Of a stretch of 54,692 nt of DNA, positions 23,537 through 32,677 are shown one piece after another; the stretch's first letter is position 1, and each line of letters starts with the position of its first letter. The notes under the pieces were generated by a model. It had not been told where the DNA came from. It did no database searches and saw nothing but the letters and a program-made list of their open reading frames with translations. Position numbers and translations under genes: made by a program. The stretch comes from Thiopseudomonas sp. GTDB taxonomy: Bacteria > Pseudomonadota > Gammaproteobacteria > Pseudomonadales > Pseudomonadaceae. The stretch lies in NCBI GenBank assembly GCA_023228985.1, contig JALOAC010000019.1, forward strand, positions 1 through 54,692, written 5' to 3'.

Positions 23537-23968
23537 ATGGCCGTACAACGTACGTTTTCCATCATTAAGCCTGATGCAGTTGCAAAAAATGTTATTGGTG
23601 AAATCACCACACGTTTCGAAAAGGCAGGCTTGCGTGTAGTTGCTTCTAAAATGGTTCAGCTGTCTGCACGTGAAGCTGGCGCTTTCTACGCTGAGCACAA
23701 AGAGCGTCCTTTCTTTAATGACCTAGTAAGCTTTATGACTTCAGGCCCTGTAATTGTACAGGCGCTGGAAGGTGAAGATGCGATTGCCAAAAACCGTGAA
23801 TTGATGGGTGCAACTAACCCTAAAGAAGCAGCAGCGGGAACTATCCGTGCCGATTTCGCTCAGTCTATTGATGAAAACGCTGTCCACGGCTCTGACTCAG
23901 AAGAAGCAGCAGCACGTGAAATCGCGTTCTTCTTTGCCAGCACTGAGCTGTGTGATCGCATTCGCTAA
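23537..23968 (+). CDS. ndk: Nucleoside diphosphate kinase
   Basis: Ndk moves the gamma phosphate between nucleoside triphosphates and diphosphates through a phosphohistidine. From the ATG at 23537, after TTTGGAG, it has 143 residues, the usual length; an upstream in-frame extension is not family-like. His117 in NAVHGSDSEEAA is the catalytic residue, and RTFSIIKPDAVAKNVIG is the N-terminal signature. It starts the run ndk-rlmN-pilF-rodZ-ispG-hisS-yfgM-bamB, which is closely spaced and probably largely co-transcribed. Confidence 0.98.
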   Translation: MAVQRTFSIIKPDAVAKNVIGEITTRFEKAGLRVVASKMVQLSAREAGAFYAEHKERPFFNDLVSFMTSGPVIVQALEGEDAIAKNRELMGATNPKEAAAGTIRADFAQSIDENAVHGSDSEEAAAREIAFFFASTELCDRIR

Positions 23969-23992
23969 TTAAGCGATTGACTAGGTGAGTCC

Positions 23993-25108
23993 ATGAATCA
24001 AGCCGTACCTGAAAAAATTAACCTGTTGGGTTTAACTTTGCCGCAAATGGAAGCCTTTTTTGCCGATTTAGGCGAAAAGCGTTTTCGTGCGGCGCAGGTG
24101 ATGAAATGGATTCACCACTTTGGCGTGGACAATTTTATGGACATGACCAATGTGGGTAAGGCGCTGCGTGAGAAACTCGAGCGCAGCGCCTATATTCAAG
24201 GCCCAGAAGTTGTTAGTGAAGATATTTCTGAAGATGGCACGCGTAAGTGGGTGATTCGTGTGGCGTCAGGCAGTTGTGTTGAAACTGTTTATATTCCGCA
24301 AAATAACCGCGGCACGCTTTGTGTTTCCTCCCAAGCGGGCTGTGCACTGGATTGCAGTTTTTGTTCGACCGGTAAACAAGGTTTTAATAGTGATCTGACA
24401 GCCGCAGAAATTATCGGTCAGGTGTGGGTGGCCAATAAGTCCTTTGGCAGCGTACCCGGTAAAATAGATAGGGCTATAACTAACGTGGTCATGATGGGCA
24501 TGGGTGAGCCGCTGCTCAACTTTGATAATGTCGTGGCTGCTATGCATATTATGTTGGACGATTTTGGCTATGGTATATCCAAGCGTAAAGTCACTCTATC
24601 CACTGCGGGTGTGGCACCGATGCTGGACAGGTTGGCAGAAGAGATTGATGTGGCTTTGGCGCTGTCTTTACATGCTCCAAATGACGAATTACGTAATCAG
24701 TTGGTGCCGATCAATAAAAAATATCCACTAGCTGTAATATTAGATTCCTGTAAGCGTTATATCAGTAGCTTGGGTGAAAAGCGTTTTCTAACGGTTGAAT
24801 ATACGCTGTTAAGTGGGGTTAATGATCTACCTGAGCATGCTCAGCAGCTGAGTGAGTTGCTAAAAGATGTACCCTGTAAAATTAACCTGATACCTTTTAA
24901 TCCGTTTCCGCACTCTGGTTATGAGCGACCCAGCAATAACGCTATACGTCGTTTTCAAGATGCTCTGCACCATGCTGGTTACAATGTTACTGTGCGTACG
25001 CCGCGTGGTGATGATATAGATGCCGCTTGCGGTCAGCTGGTTGGCCAAGTGCAGGATAAAACTAGGCGCAGCGAGCGCTATATAGCGGTGCGACAGCTGG
25101 ATGCCTAG
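23993..25108 (+). CDS. rlmN: Dual-specificity RNA methyltransferase RlmN
   Basis: RlmN is a radical-SAM enzyme that methylates C2 of A2503 in 23S rRNA and A37 in certain tRNAs. The 371 residues carry the cluster motif Cys117-x3-Cys121-x2-Cys124 (CALDCSFC). Cys110 and Cys346 (in DIDAACGQL) correspond to the two mechanistic cysteines of the E. coli enzyme. NVVMMGMGEPLLNFDNV binds SAM. A weak AGGTGAG ribosome-binding site lies 24 bases after ndk. Confidence 0.97.
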   Translation: MNQAVPEKINLLGLTLPQMEAFFADLGEKRFRAAQVMKWIHHFGVDNFMDMTNVGKALREKLERSAYIQGPEVVSEDISEDGTRKWVIRVASGSCVETVYIPQNNRGTLCVSSQAGCALDCSFCSTGKQGFNSDLTAAEIIGQVWVANKSFGSVPGKIDRAITNVVMMGMGEPLLNFDNVVAAMHIMLDDFGYGISKRKVTLSTAGVAPMLDRLAEEIDVALALSLHAPNDELRNQLVPINKKYPLAVILDSCKRYISSLGEKRFLTVEYTLLSGVNDLPEHAQQLSELLKDVPCKINLIPFNPFPHSGYERPSNNAIRRFQDALHHAGYNVTVRTPRGDDIDAACGQLVGQVQDKTRRSERYIAVRQLDA

Positions 25109-25141
25109 TGAAGGAAAGCTTGTTTTAATGGAGAAAATAGC

Positions 25142-25894
25142 ATGCTACGAACAGGAATAATAATTGTTTTTTTAAGCCTGCTAATGGGTTGTGTTACATC
25201 AGGTGAAGTACAGCCTATGCGTACAGAAGAGGGACGCCAACAAGCCAGACAGGCTTATATTGAATTGGCCATTGGTTATTTGCGCGAAGGTATGACTGGA
25301 CAAGCTAAAATGCCGCTGCAGAATGTGCTGAAAATGAACGCTAACGATAGCGAAGCGCTCGAAATCTTGGCATTGGTATTTCAGATGGAAATGGAGCCTG
25401 AGCTAGCAGAGAAAAACTTTAAGCGGGCACTGTCCAGTAAGCGTGATACACGCATTTTAAATAACTACGGTGGTTTTTTATTTGAACAAGAGCGCTATGA
25501 AGAGGCTTATAGCGTTTTTTCCGAAGCGGCTAAGGATACAATGTATCTAAGTCGTTCAAGAGTTTTTGAAAGTCTTGGGATGACCGCGCTACGCCTTGAG
25601 CGGCCGGATGATGCATACCACTATTTTCAGCGTGCTATGCGCTTAGATGCACAGCAACCAATATCTTTATTGGAGCTGGGGATTTTATCCTATGAGCGTA
25701 AAGACTATATTGCAGCAAGAAGATATTATGAGTCTTTCGTGTCAATCAGTGAGCACAATGCCCGTAGTTTGTTGTTAGGGGCACGTTTAGCGAAGATTTT
25801 TGAGGATCGAGACCAAGCGGCCAGCTTGGGATTACAATTAAAACGACTGTACCCTGCAAGCGCAGAGTATCAGGCCTATAGAACGGAGCAATAA
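25142..25894 (+). CDS. pilF: Type IV pilus biogenesis lipoprotein PilF (pilotin)
   Basis: PilF is an outer-membrane lipoprotein that guides the PilQ secretin. The 250-residue protein has a lipoprotein signal with lipobox LMGC (Cys17), followed almost entirely by TPR repeats, for example LNNYGGFLFEQERYEEAYSV and DDAYHYFQRAMRLDAQQPIS. The rlmN-pilF-rodZ-ispG order is the same as in Pseudomonas and supports this over a generic TPR lipoprotein. Its TAA overlaps the next ATG by one base. Its presence suggests the organism makes type IV pili. Confidence 0.9.
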   Translation: MLRTGIIIVFLSLLMGCVTSGEVQPMRTEEGRQQARQAYIELAIGYLREGMTGQAKMPLQNVLKMNANDSEALEILALVFQMEMEPELAEKNFKRALSSKRDTRILNNYGGFLFEQERYEEAYSVFSEAAKDTMYLSRSRVFESLGMTALRLERPDDAYHYFQRAMRLDAQQPISLLELGILSYERKDYIAARRYYESFVSISEHNARSLLLGARLAKIFEDRDQAASLGLQLKRLYPASAEYQAYRTEQ

Positions 25895-26760
25895 TGAGCA
25901 ACTCAGATGTTGATGAAACAACACAAGCGGATGTTGCAGTGTCTTTGCTGGGTGCAACTCTGCGTCGAGCGCGTGAAAACAAAGGGTTAACCTTAGAGGC
26001 GGTAGCAGCACAGTTAAACCTAAGGCCTGCCACGCTGCAGAATCTAGAAGACGATCGCTATGACGCTTTGCCAGGTACAACCTTTATACGCGGTTATATA
26101 CGCTCTTACGCTAATGCGCTTGGCCTTGATGGTGATGTTATATCTAAGCAATACGTTCAGGTAGAACAGCCCAGAGAAGGCGTTAAACCTTTGCAAAATA
26201 TTGAGCGCAAATCGCGCGCCCGCTTTTTCCTAATTAGCTTCTTGTTATTGCTCATAGTAATTGCAGGCTTGGCTGGATACTGGTGGATAGAGCAAAAGGA
26301 TAATCGCCAAAGTCAAAGTGACAAACAAACCTTATTAGAGCAGGTTGCAATTGAAGGTGTGGATGGCACGTTACACATCCAAAGTTTGGATGAGTTAAAT
26401 GCGCAAACGGCTGGTATGGATATTGAAGAAATTCAAATGCCGACGCTGGAGCCTGAGCCTGAGTCTGTTGTCACCGCTGAAAAAAACGTAGCAGCCACTG
26501 AACCGGCGGCCGCTGTCAATCAGCAGGATGAGCTTGAGCTAAGCTTCATACAAGACAGCTGGGTACGCGTTACAGACGCGCAGGGCAATGAAATTGCCAG
26601 CGGTCTTAAGCGTGCCGGTGAAGTATTAAAACTGGTGGGAGACGGCCCTTTTGAGATCCATCTTGGTTATGCCAAGGGTGTGTTTATCACTTTCAATGGT
26701 CAGCAAGTTGACTTTGATTCCAAAATTCGCGGCAATATTGCCCGTATCAAGCTAGGTTAG
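25894..26760 (+). CDS. rodZ: Cytoskeletal protein RodZ (HTH, single TM, DUF4115)
   Basis: RodZ anchors MreB filaments at the membrane for rod-shape maintenance. The 288 residues start with an Xre-like helix-turn-helix (LGATLRRARENKGLTLEAVA, about 18-85). One membrane helix (FFLISFLLLLIVIAGLAGYW, about 109-130) and a spacer rich in Glu and Ala follow. The C-terminal DUF4115 domain is at about 205-285 (SFIQDSWVRVTDAQGNEIAS). It overlaps pilF by one base and lies five bases before ispG, a conserved linkage. Confidence 0.93.
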   Translation: MSNSDVDETTQADVAVSLLGATLRRARENKGLTLEAVAAQLNLRPATLQNLEDDRYDALPGTTFIRGYIRSYANALGLDGDVISKQYVQVEQPREGVKPLQNIERKSRARFFLISFLLLLIVIAGLAGYWWIEQKDNRQSQSDKQTLLEQVAIEGVDGTLHIQSLDELNAQTAGMDIEEIQMPTLEPEPESVVTAEKNVAATEPAAAVNQQDELELSFIQDSWVRVTDAQGNEIASGLKRAGEVLKLVGDGPFEIHLGYAKGVFITFNGQQVDFDSKIRGNIARIKLG

Positions 26761-26765
26761 TTCAG

Positions 26766-27878
26766 GTGCACAACACGTCTTATATTCAGCGCCGCGTTTC
26801 TCGTAAGATTTATGTCGGTGCAGTGCCCGTAGGTGGCGATGCCCCTATCAGTGTGCAAAGCATGACCAACACCAATACCGAGGATGTTGCCGCTACCGTA
26901 GCGCAAATCCAACGTTTGGAGCAGGCTGGCGCTGATATAGTGCGGGTCTCCGTTCCTGATATGCAATCGGCAGAAGCCTTTGGTCAGATCAAAAAATTAG
27001 TCACTGTACCCTTGGTTGCTGATATTCATTTTGACTATAAAATCGCTTTACGCGTGGCTGAGCTGGGCGTGGATTGTCTGCGCATTAACCCGGGCAATAT
27101 CGGCAATGAGCAGCGTATTAAAGCCGTGGTTGATGCGGCCCGTGATCGCGGCATTCCTATTCGTATTGGTGTGAATGCCGGTTCATTAGAAAAAGATTTG
27201 CAGAAAAAATACGGCGAGCCGACACCCGAGGCACTGGTTGAGTCAGCCTTGCGTCATGTTGAGCATCTTGATCGTTTAAACTTTCCTGATTTTAAAGTCA
27301 GTGTCAAAGCCTCAGATGTGTTTATGGCGGTGGAAGCCTACCGCCAGTTGGCGCGCCAAATTGAGCAGCCGCTGCATTTGGGTATCACCGAAGCTGGTGG
27401 TTTGCGCTCAGGCACGGTTAAGTCAGCAGTGGGTTTAGGCATGCTGCTGGCAGAAGGGATTGGCGACACCATACGTGTGTCGTTGGCGGCAGACCCAGTT
27501 GAAGAAATTAAAGTGGGTTTTGATATTTTGAAATCCTTGCGCCTACGCACGCGTGGGATTAATTTTATTGCTTGCCCCAGTTGCTCACGGCAAAATTTTG
27601 ATGTGGTGAAAACCATGAACGAGTTAGAGCAACGGCTGGAAGACTTGTTGGTGCCTTTGGATGTGGCAGTGATTGGTTGTGTGGTCAATGGTCCGGGCGA
27701 AGCGAAAGAAGTGGATCTGGGCTTAACTGGCGGTTCGCCAAACCTTGTTTATATCGATGGTGTACCGGCGCAAAAACTCAGCAACGAGCGACTGGTTGAT
27801 GAGCTAGAAAAAATGATTCGCCAGCGTGCTGCCGTCAAGCAAGCTCAAGGCGCTGCGGTGATCGCGCGTACTAAGTAG
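26766..27878 (+). CDS. ispG: 4-hydroxy-3-methylbut-2-en-1-yl diphosphate synthase
   Basis: IspG (GcpE) catalyses the penultimate step of the MEP isoprenoid pathway, reducing the cyclic diphosphate to HMBPP. The 370-residue protein uses a GTG start at 26766, which gives the family N terminus followed by GGDAPISVQSMTNTNTEDV. Cluster ligands are Cys270 and Cys273 (CPSCSRQNF), Cys305 and Glu312 (GCVVNGPGEA), the same numbering as E. coli. Together with dxs at 42545 it shows that this organism uses the MEP route. The ribosome-binding site is weak. Confidence 0.97.
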   Translation: MHNTSYIQRRVSRKIYVGAVPVGGDAPISVQSMTNTNTEDVAATVAQIQRLEQAGADIVRVSVPDMQSAEAFGQIKKLVTVPLVADIHFDYKIALRVAELGVDCLRINPGNIGNEQRIKAVVDAARDRGIPIRIGVNAGSLEKDLQKKYGEPTPEALVESALRHVEHLDRLNFPDFKVSVKASDVFMAVEAYRQLARQIEQPLHLGITEAGGLRSGTVKSAVGLGMLLAEGIGDTIRVSLAADPVEEIKVGFDILKSLRLRTRGINFIACPSCSRQNFDVVKTMNELEQRLEDLLVPLDVAVIGCVVNGPGEAKEVDLGLTGGSPNLVYIDGVPAQKLSNERLVDELEKMIRQRAAVKQAQGAAVIARTK

Positions 27879-27897
27879 TAGTTTTTAAGGAATCTGT

Positions 27898-29190
27898 GTG
27901 AGTAAGCCCCTACAAGCCATTCGTGGCATGAACGATATTCTGCCTGAGCAGACAGCACTATGGCGTTATTTTGAGCAGACAGTGGCTGATGTGCTCGATA
28001 ATTATGGTTATCGGCAAATTCGCATGCCTATCGTTGAGTTCACCGAGTTATTTCGTCGTTCGATTGGTGAAGTGACTGATATTGTTGAAAAAGAAATGTA
28101 CACCTTCGCTGACCGCAATGGGGATTCGTTAACCCTGCGTCCGGAAGGCACGGCTAGCTGTGTGCGCGCAGTTATGGAGCACAGCTTGGCCAGCGGTGGA
28201 CAAGTGCAAAAGCTCTGGTATAGCGGGCCGATGTTTCGTCATGAGCGGCCACAAAAAGGACGCTATCGTCAGTTTCACCAAATTGGGGTTGAAGCCTTTA
28301 ATCTACCGGGCCCAGATGTTGACGCAGAGTTGATTGTGCTCAGCTGGCGCTTGTGGAAAGCCTTAGGCATCGCTGACAGCGTAACGCTGGAATTAAACAG
28401 TTTAGGAACTGCACAAGCGCGAACTGTATATCGCCAAGCGCTGGTGGAGTATTTGCAGGCGCGTTTTGAACAGTTGGATGAAGACAGTCAGCGTCGGGTT
28501 GCCACGAATCCGCTGCGCGTATTGGACTCTAAAAATCCAGACACTCAAGCCTTGCTGCTTGATGCGCCCAAACTAGAAGACTATCTGGATAACGAATCGC
28601 GTGAGCACTTTGCTGGCGTGCGTGCGCGCTTGGATGCTGCGGGTGTGCCTTATGTGCTCAACAATCGTTTGGTGCGCGGTTTGGATTACTACAGCAAAAC
28701 CGTCTTTGAGTGGGTGACCGACAAACTGGGCGCTCAGGGTACGGTATGCGCCGGTGGGCGTTACGATGGGCTGGTTGAGCAGATGGGTGGTCGGCCGACA
28801 CCTGGTGTTGGTTTTGCGATGGGCATCGAGCGTTTAATTTTAATGCTAGAAACCCTGGGTAAAGTGCCAGAGCATTTGCAGCAGCAAGTCGATCTGTATT
28901 TTTGCGCCTTTGGTGAAGCCAGCGAGTTGGCAGCGTTGCAATGGGCAGAGCGTATTCGTGATGCCTTGCCACAGGTTCGCTTGCAGGTGAATGCTGGTGG
29001 TGGCAGTTTCAAAAGTCAGTTTAAAAAAGCCGATAAAAGTTCTGCTTTGTATGCGTTGATTTTGGGTGATAATGAGTTGCAGGCTCAGCAAATAAGTATC
29101 AAGCCACTGCGTAACGAAGACGAACAACAAACACTAGCGCTAGATGAGCTGATTGACTATCTGGCACAATTATTTAACACAACTGCATAG
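27898..29190 (+). CDS. hisS: Histidine--tRNA ligase
   Basis: HisS charges tRNA-His. The 430-residue class II synthetase has a GTG start behind AAGGAA. Motif 2 and its loop are WYSGPMFRHERPQKGRYRQF, the histidine-specific motifs are LVRGLDYYSKTVFEWV and AGGRYDGLV, and motif 3 is GVGFAMGIERL. The C-terminal anticodon-binding domain covers about 330-425. It lies 19 bases after ispG and is followed by yfgM with a shared TAG/GGAG region. Confidence 0.98.
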   Translation: MSKPLQAIRGMNDILPEQTALWRYFEQTVADVLDNYGYRQIRMPIVEFTELFRRSIGEVTDIVEKEMYTFADRNGDSLTLRPEGTASCVRAVMEHSLASGGQVQKLWYSGPMFRHERPQKGRYRQFHQIGVEAFNLPGPDVDAELIVLSWRLWKALGIADSVTLELNSLGTAQARTVYRQALVEYLQARFEQLDEDSQRRVATNPLRVLDSKNPDTQALLLDAPKLEDYLDNESREHFAGVRARLDAAGVPYVLNNRLVRGLDYYSKTVFEWVTDKLGAQGTVCAGGRYDGLVEQMGGRPTPGVGFAMGIERLILMLETLGKVPEHLQQQVDLYFCAFGEASELAALQWAERIRDALPQVRLQVNAGGGSFKSQFKKADKSSALYALILGDNELQAQQISIKPLRNEDEQQTLALDELIDYLAQLFNTTA

Positions 29191-29200
29191 GAGTGTCGGC

Positions 29201-29842
29201 GTGAGTCAGTACACTGAAGAAGAACAAATTGCGCTGATTAAAGACTGGTGGCAACGTAATGGTAAACCGCTGATGGTCGGCGCGGTATTGGCGTTGGCGC
29301 TTGTTTTTGGCTGGCAGACTTGGCAAAAACAACAGGCAACTCAAGCACAGCACCTTTCAACACTATACCAGCAGCTCCTTGAGACAGCGTTTAATCAGTC
29401 AGAAGCTGATTTGGCCGAGGTGGCTAAACTAGCGAAGTCCTTAGAAGGCTTAAAACCCAATCACGCTTACACCCAATATGCCCACTTGATTGTGGCGCGT
29501 TTAGCGGTAGATGAGGATCGGCTTGATGAGGCGGGTGCAGAGCTGCGCAAGGTATTAGATAAACCAGCAAACAATACTTTGGCTGAGCTTGCACAGCAGC
29601 GATTAGCGCGCGTATTGGCCGCACAGGATCAAGCAGAGCAGGCATTAAAGCTTCTTGAAGGCAAAGGTGTAGCAGCTTACCAATCAGCGCGTGATGAGTT
29701 GCGTGGTGATATCCTGTTGCAGCTGGGGCGTGAGCAAGAGGCCCGTGCTGCCTACGAGCAAGCCAAAGAAACCCTATCTGAAAACGCGCCTTCCAGCGTA
29801 TTAACACTAAAACTGGACAACCTAGCCCAGAAGGATGCTTAA
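29201..29842 (+). CDS. yfgM: YfgM-like ancillary SecYEG translocon subunit (DUF2133, TPR)
   Basis: YfgM is a single-pass inner-membrane protein whose periplasmic TPR domain links the translocon to chaperones. The GTG start at 29201, seven bases after GGAG, gives 213 residues beginning SQYTEEEQIALIKDWWQRNG. The frame is open further upstream into hisS but without a good start. The membrane helix is PLMVGAVLALALVFGWQTW (about 24-42), and TPR-like helices follow. hisS-yfgM-bamB-der is a conserved order, which is the main support for the name. Confidence 0.88.
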   Translation: MSQYTEEEQIALIKDWWQRNGKPLMVGAVLALALVFGWQTWQKQQATQAQHLSTLYQQLLETAFNQSEADLAEVAKLAKSLEGLKPNHAYTQYAHLIVARLAVDEDRLDEAGAELRKVLDKPANNTLAELAQQRLARVLAAQDQAEQALKLLEGKGVAAYQSARDELRGDILLQLGREQEARAAYEQAKETLSENAPSSVLTLKLDNLAQKDA

Positions 29843-29843
29843 C

Positions 29844-30986
29844 GTGAAGCGCCTAACATATATACTTTGTGTCGTTCTTGCAGTGTCATTGGCCGGCTGT
29901 AGCAGTAAAAAGAAAAAAGAACCGCAGCCGATGAAATTAGAAAAATTTACGCAAGAAGTTAAGTTGCGTAAAGAATGGAGTACCAGTATTGGCCAAGGTC
30001 AGGGCAAGCTGTGGAATAACCTCACTCCAGCTGTTGATGGTGACCAAATCTTTGCGGCAGATGTAAAAGGCAGAGTAGTCGCCTTGGACCGTTTTAGCGG
30101 TAAACGCCAGTGGCAGAAAAAACTCAAAGCGCAAGTATCAGGCGGTGTGGGTGCGGGTTCTGGCTTGGTAGTGCTGGGTACGCTGTCAGGTGATGTAATT
30201 GCCTTAGATAGCTCAACCGGTAATGAGTTATGGCGTGTTAATGTCGCCAGTGAAGTCTTGTCCGCACCAGCCAGCAACGGTGAGGTGGTGGTCGTACAGA
30301 CACAGGATGATCGCTTGATTGCCCTTGAGGCAGATACAGGTCAGCAGCGTTGGATTTATGAAAATACGCCAGCACTGCTTACCTTGCGTGGCAGCAGCGC
30401 ACCCTTGATTACGCCCTATGTGGTTTATGCCGGCTTATCCAGCGGTAAAGTAATTGCGGTTGAGTTAGAGCGTGGCCTGCCCATTTGGGAGCAGCGCGTA
30501 GCTATGCCGTCCGGACGCACCGAACTTGAACGCATGGTTGATATTGATGGTCAGTTGCTGCTTAAAAACTCAGTGTTGTATGTCGCAGCCTACCAAGGCA
30601 AAGTGGCTGGATTGGATGAGGAAACGGGTCGTATGCTGTGGCAGCGTGATGCATCCAGCTATGTCGGAGTGGGGCAGGGATTCGGTAATGCCTATACCAG
30701 TTTAGAGGTTGGCGCGGTTGAAAGTATCGATGAGCGCTCTGGCTCTGCTTTGTGGAGCAACGAAAAGCTGTTACGCAGAAAACTCTCTGGTCCAGCCGTT
30801 TTTTCGAGTTATATCGCGGTGGGTGATGTAGAAGGCTATTTGCACTTGCTCAGTCAGGTCGATGGCCGCTTTGTTTCTCGTACACGTATTGATAAAAAAG
30901 GTCTGCGCGTGCAGCCGCTAGTCGTTGGTGGCTGGCTGTATGTGTATGGTAACGGTGGCAAGTTGGTGGCGCTAACCATTAAGTAA
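29844..30986 (+). CDS. bamB: Outer-membrane protein assembly factor BamB
   Basis: BamB is the beta-propeller lipoprotein of the BAM complex that inserts outer-membrane proteins. From the GTG at 29844 it has 380 residues; an ATG at 29835 overlapping yfgM is possible, but AAGG at 29831-29834 would then touch the start codon. The lipobox is LAGC (Cys19). PQQ-like blades recur as VVALDRFSGKRQWQKKL, VIALDSSTGNELWRVNV and LIALEADTGQQRWIYEN. It closes the ndk-to-bamB run and is followed by a hairpin. Confidence 0.95.
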   Translation: MKRLTYILCVVLAVSLAGCSSKKKKEPQPMKLEKFTQEVKLRKEWSTSIGQGQGKLWNNLTPAVDGDQIFAADVKGRVVALDRFSGKRQWQKKLKAQVSGGVGAGSGLVVLGTLSGDVIALDSSTGNELWRVNVASEVLSAPASNGEVVVVQTQDDRLIALEADTGQQRWIYENTPALLTLRGSSAPLITPYVVYAGLSSGKVIAVELERGLPIWEQRVAMPSGRTELERMVDIDGQLLLKNSVLYVAAYQGKVAGLDEETGRMLWQRDASSYVGVGQGFGNAYTSLEVGAVESIDERSGSALWSNEKLLRRKLSGPAVFSSYIAVGDVEGYLHLLSQVDGRFVSRTRIDKKGLRVQPLVVGGWLYVYGNGGKLVALTIK

Positions 30987-31041
30987 TGACACAAGTTTAC
31001 CCAAGTAGTATATAGCCCAGCTGCACATTCACCTCAGCCTC

Positions 31042-31074
31042 TCAGCAGGAACCTATTCTTAGCGTTCCTGCTGA
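31042..31074 (+). terminator. Probable terminator after bamB
   Basis: TCAGCAGGAAC (31042-31052) pairs perfectly with GTTCCTGCTGA (31064-31074) around an 11-base loop, followed by ATGTTTT. The T run is short, so termination may be partial. It lies about 56 bases after bamB and about 70 bases before der. Confidence 0.6.
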
Positions 31075-31142
31075 ATGTTTTCCAAAATACTCCCAGCACA
31101 CTGCACTCTTTGAGCTGTTTTTAAAATATTATGGAGGAGCCC

Positions 31143-32606
31143 ATGGTTCCTGTAATTGCTTTGGTCGGCCGTCCCAATGTGGGCAAGTCCACCTTATTTA
31201 ATCGATTGACCAAGACTCGAAACGCTATTGTTGGCGATATTCCGGGATTAACCCGTGATCGTCAGTACGGTGATGCTAAATGGCAGGGGCGCGACTATAT
31301 CTTAATTGATACAGGCGGCATCTCGGGGGATGAAGAAGGCATTGATGCAAAGATGGCTGAGCAGTCGTTACTGGCCATTGAAGAAGCGGATATTGTGCTT
31401 TTTCTCGTTGATGCACGTGATGGTCTGTGCCCAGCCGATGAACATATCGCCACCCATTTGCGTAAACGCAATAAGCGCACTCTAGTAACGGTCAACAAAG
31501 TTGATAGTCTTGATGAGCACGTAGTTACTGCTGAGTTTAGTGCGCTGGGGCTGGGTGATGTGCTTGGTATTGCTGCCAGCCAAGGCCGTGGTATTAACCG
31601 GCTGATGGAATGGGCACTCACAGAGTATGAGCCTGAGCCAGAGGTGGCAGAGCTTGAGTTTGTTGAGGGCGAAGATCTCGTCAAAGTGCCGGGACCCAGC
31701 GCTAAAGACGGAATTAAAATCGCTATTATTGGTCGCCCTAACGTAGGTAAATCAACACTGGTCAACCGCATGCTGGGTGAAGAGCGCGTGGTGGTTTTTG
31801 ACCAGCCCGGCACCACCCGCGACAGTATCTATATTCCCTTTGAGCGTGATGGCGAAAAATACACCTTTATTGACACAGCAGGTGTACGTCGGCGTGGCAG
31901 AATCCATGAGGAAGTAGAAAAGTTCTCGGTGGTGAAAACCCTGCAAGCCATTAAAGACGCCAACGTGGTGATTTTTGTGGTTGATGCGCGCGAAGGCATT
32001 GTTGACCACGATTTAAACCTGCTGGGCTTTGCTTTGGAAGCTGGACGCGCCATCGTCATTGCCATTAACAAGTGGGATGGCATGCAGCCTAGTGAGCGCG
32101 ACTATGTAAAAGTAGAGCTTGAACGTCGCCTGTTTTTTGTTAATTTTGCCGATATCCACTTTATTTCTGCGCTGCATGGTACGGGCGTGGGACACCTGTA
32201 TCGCTCGGTGCAGAGCGCCTTTACTTCAGCTGTCACCCGTTGGCCGACCAGTCGCCTAACACAAATTCTTGAAGACGCAGTACGTGAACATCAGCCACCG
32301 ATGGTGAATGGTCGACGTATCAAGCTGCGCTACGCCCACTTGGGTGGTGCTAACCCGCCGCTGATTGTAATTCATGGTAATCAGACCGAATCAGTACCCA
32401 AGGCATATTTGCGCTATTTGGAAAACACCTACCGCCGTGTACTCAAACTGGTAGGAACGCCAATCCGGATCGAATTTAAAGGCGGCGAAAACCCCTTTGC
32501 GCATAAGAAAAACAAACTGAGCGAGCGACAGGTAAATAAAAAGAGACGCCTAATCGCGAATAAGAAAAAAATTGAACACCGTAAAAAACGGCAGACAGGT
32601 CGGTAG
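31143..32606 (+). CDS. der: Ribosome-associated GTPase Der (EngA)
   Basis: Der is a double-GTPase needed for 50S maturation. The start at 31143, behind GGAGGAG, gives 487 residues; the in-frame ATG at 31131 would put the ribosome-binding site inside the gene. Two G domains carry P-loops GRPNVGKST at residues 9-17 and 197-205. Their G3 motifs are DTGG and DTAG, and the G4 motifs are NKVD and NKWD. A KH-like domain with a basic tail (KKNKLSERQVNKKRRL) ends the protein. It follows bamB as in most gammaproteobacteria. Confidence 0.98.
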   Translation: MVPVIALVGRPNVGKSTLFNRLTKTRNAIVGDIPGLTRDRQYGDAKWQGRDYILIDTGGISGDEEGIDAKMAEQSLLAIEEADIVLFLVDARDGLCPADEHIATHLRKRNKRTLVTVNKVDSLDEHVVTAEFSALGLGDVLGIAASQGRGINRLMEWALTEYEPEPEVAELEFVEGEDLVKVPGPSAKDGIKIAIIGRPNVGKSTLVNRMLGEERVVVFDQPGTTRDSIYIPFERDGEKYTFIDTAGVRRRGRIHEEVEKFSVVKTLQAIKDANVVIFVVDAREGIVDHDLNLLGFALEAGRAIVIAINKWDGMQPSERDYVKVELERRLFFVNFADIHFISALHGTGVGHLYRSVQSAFTSAVTRWPTSRLTQILEDAVREHQPPMVNGRRIKLRYAHLGGANPPLIVIHGNQTESVPKAYLRYLENTYRRVLKLVGTPIRIEFKGGENPFAHKKNKLSERQVNKKRRLIANKKKIEHRKKRQTGR

Positions 32607-32616
32607 AGCAGCTGAA

Positions 32617-32645
32617 GTCAGAAGACTGTTTGATAGTCTTCTGAC
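32617..32645. terminator. Perfect hairpin between convergent der and rmlB
   Basis: GTCAGAAGACT (32617-32627) pairs with AGTCTTCTGAC (32635-32645) around GTTTGAT, an 11-bp perfect stem. No T run follows on either strand. Its position between two gene ends suggests a bidirectional terminator or a 3'-end stabiliser. Confidence 0.55.
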
Positions 32646-32677
32646 CTAGAGGCTCTGAGCTGACAAATCGAATACTT

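Noticed and set aside
31295..31816. Long open frame on the minus strand (173 codons) inside der
   Set aside because: It is antisense to a certain gene, Ser/Thr-rich in the way that reverse frames of conserved genes are, and has no recognisable domain or start site.
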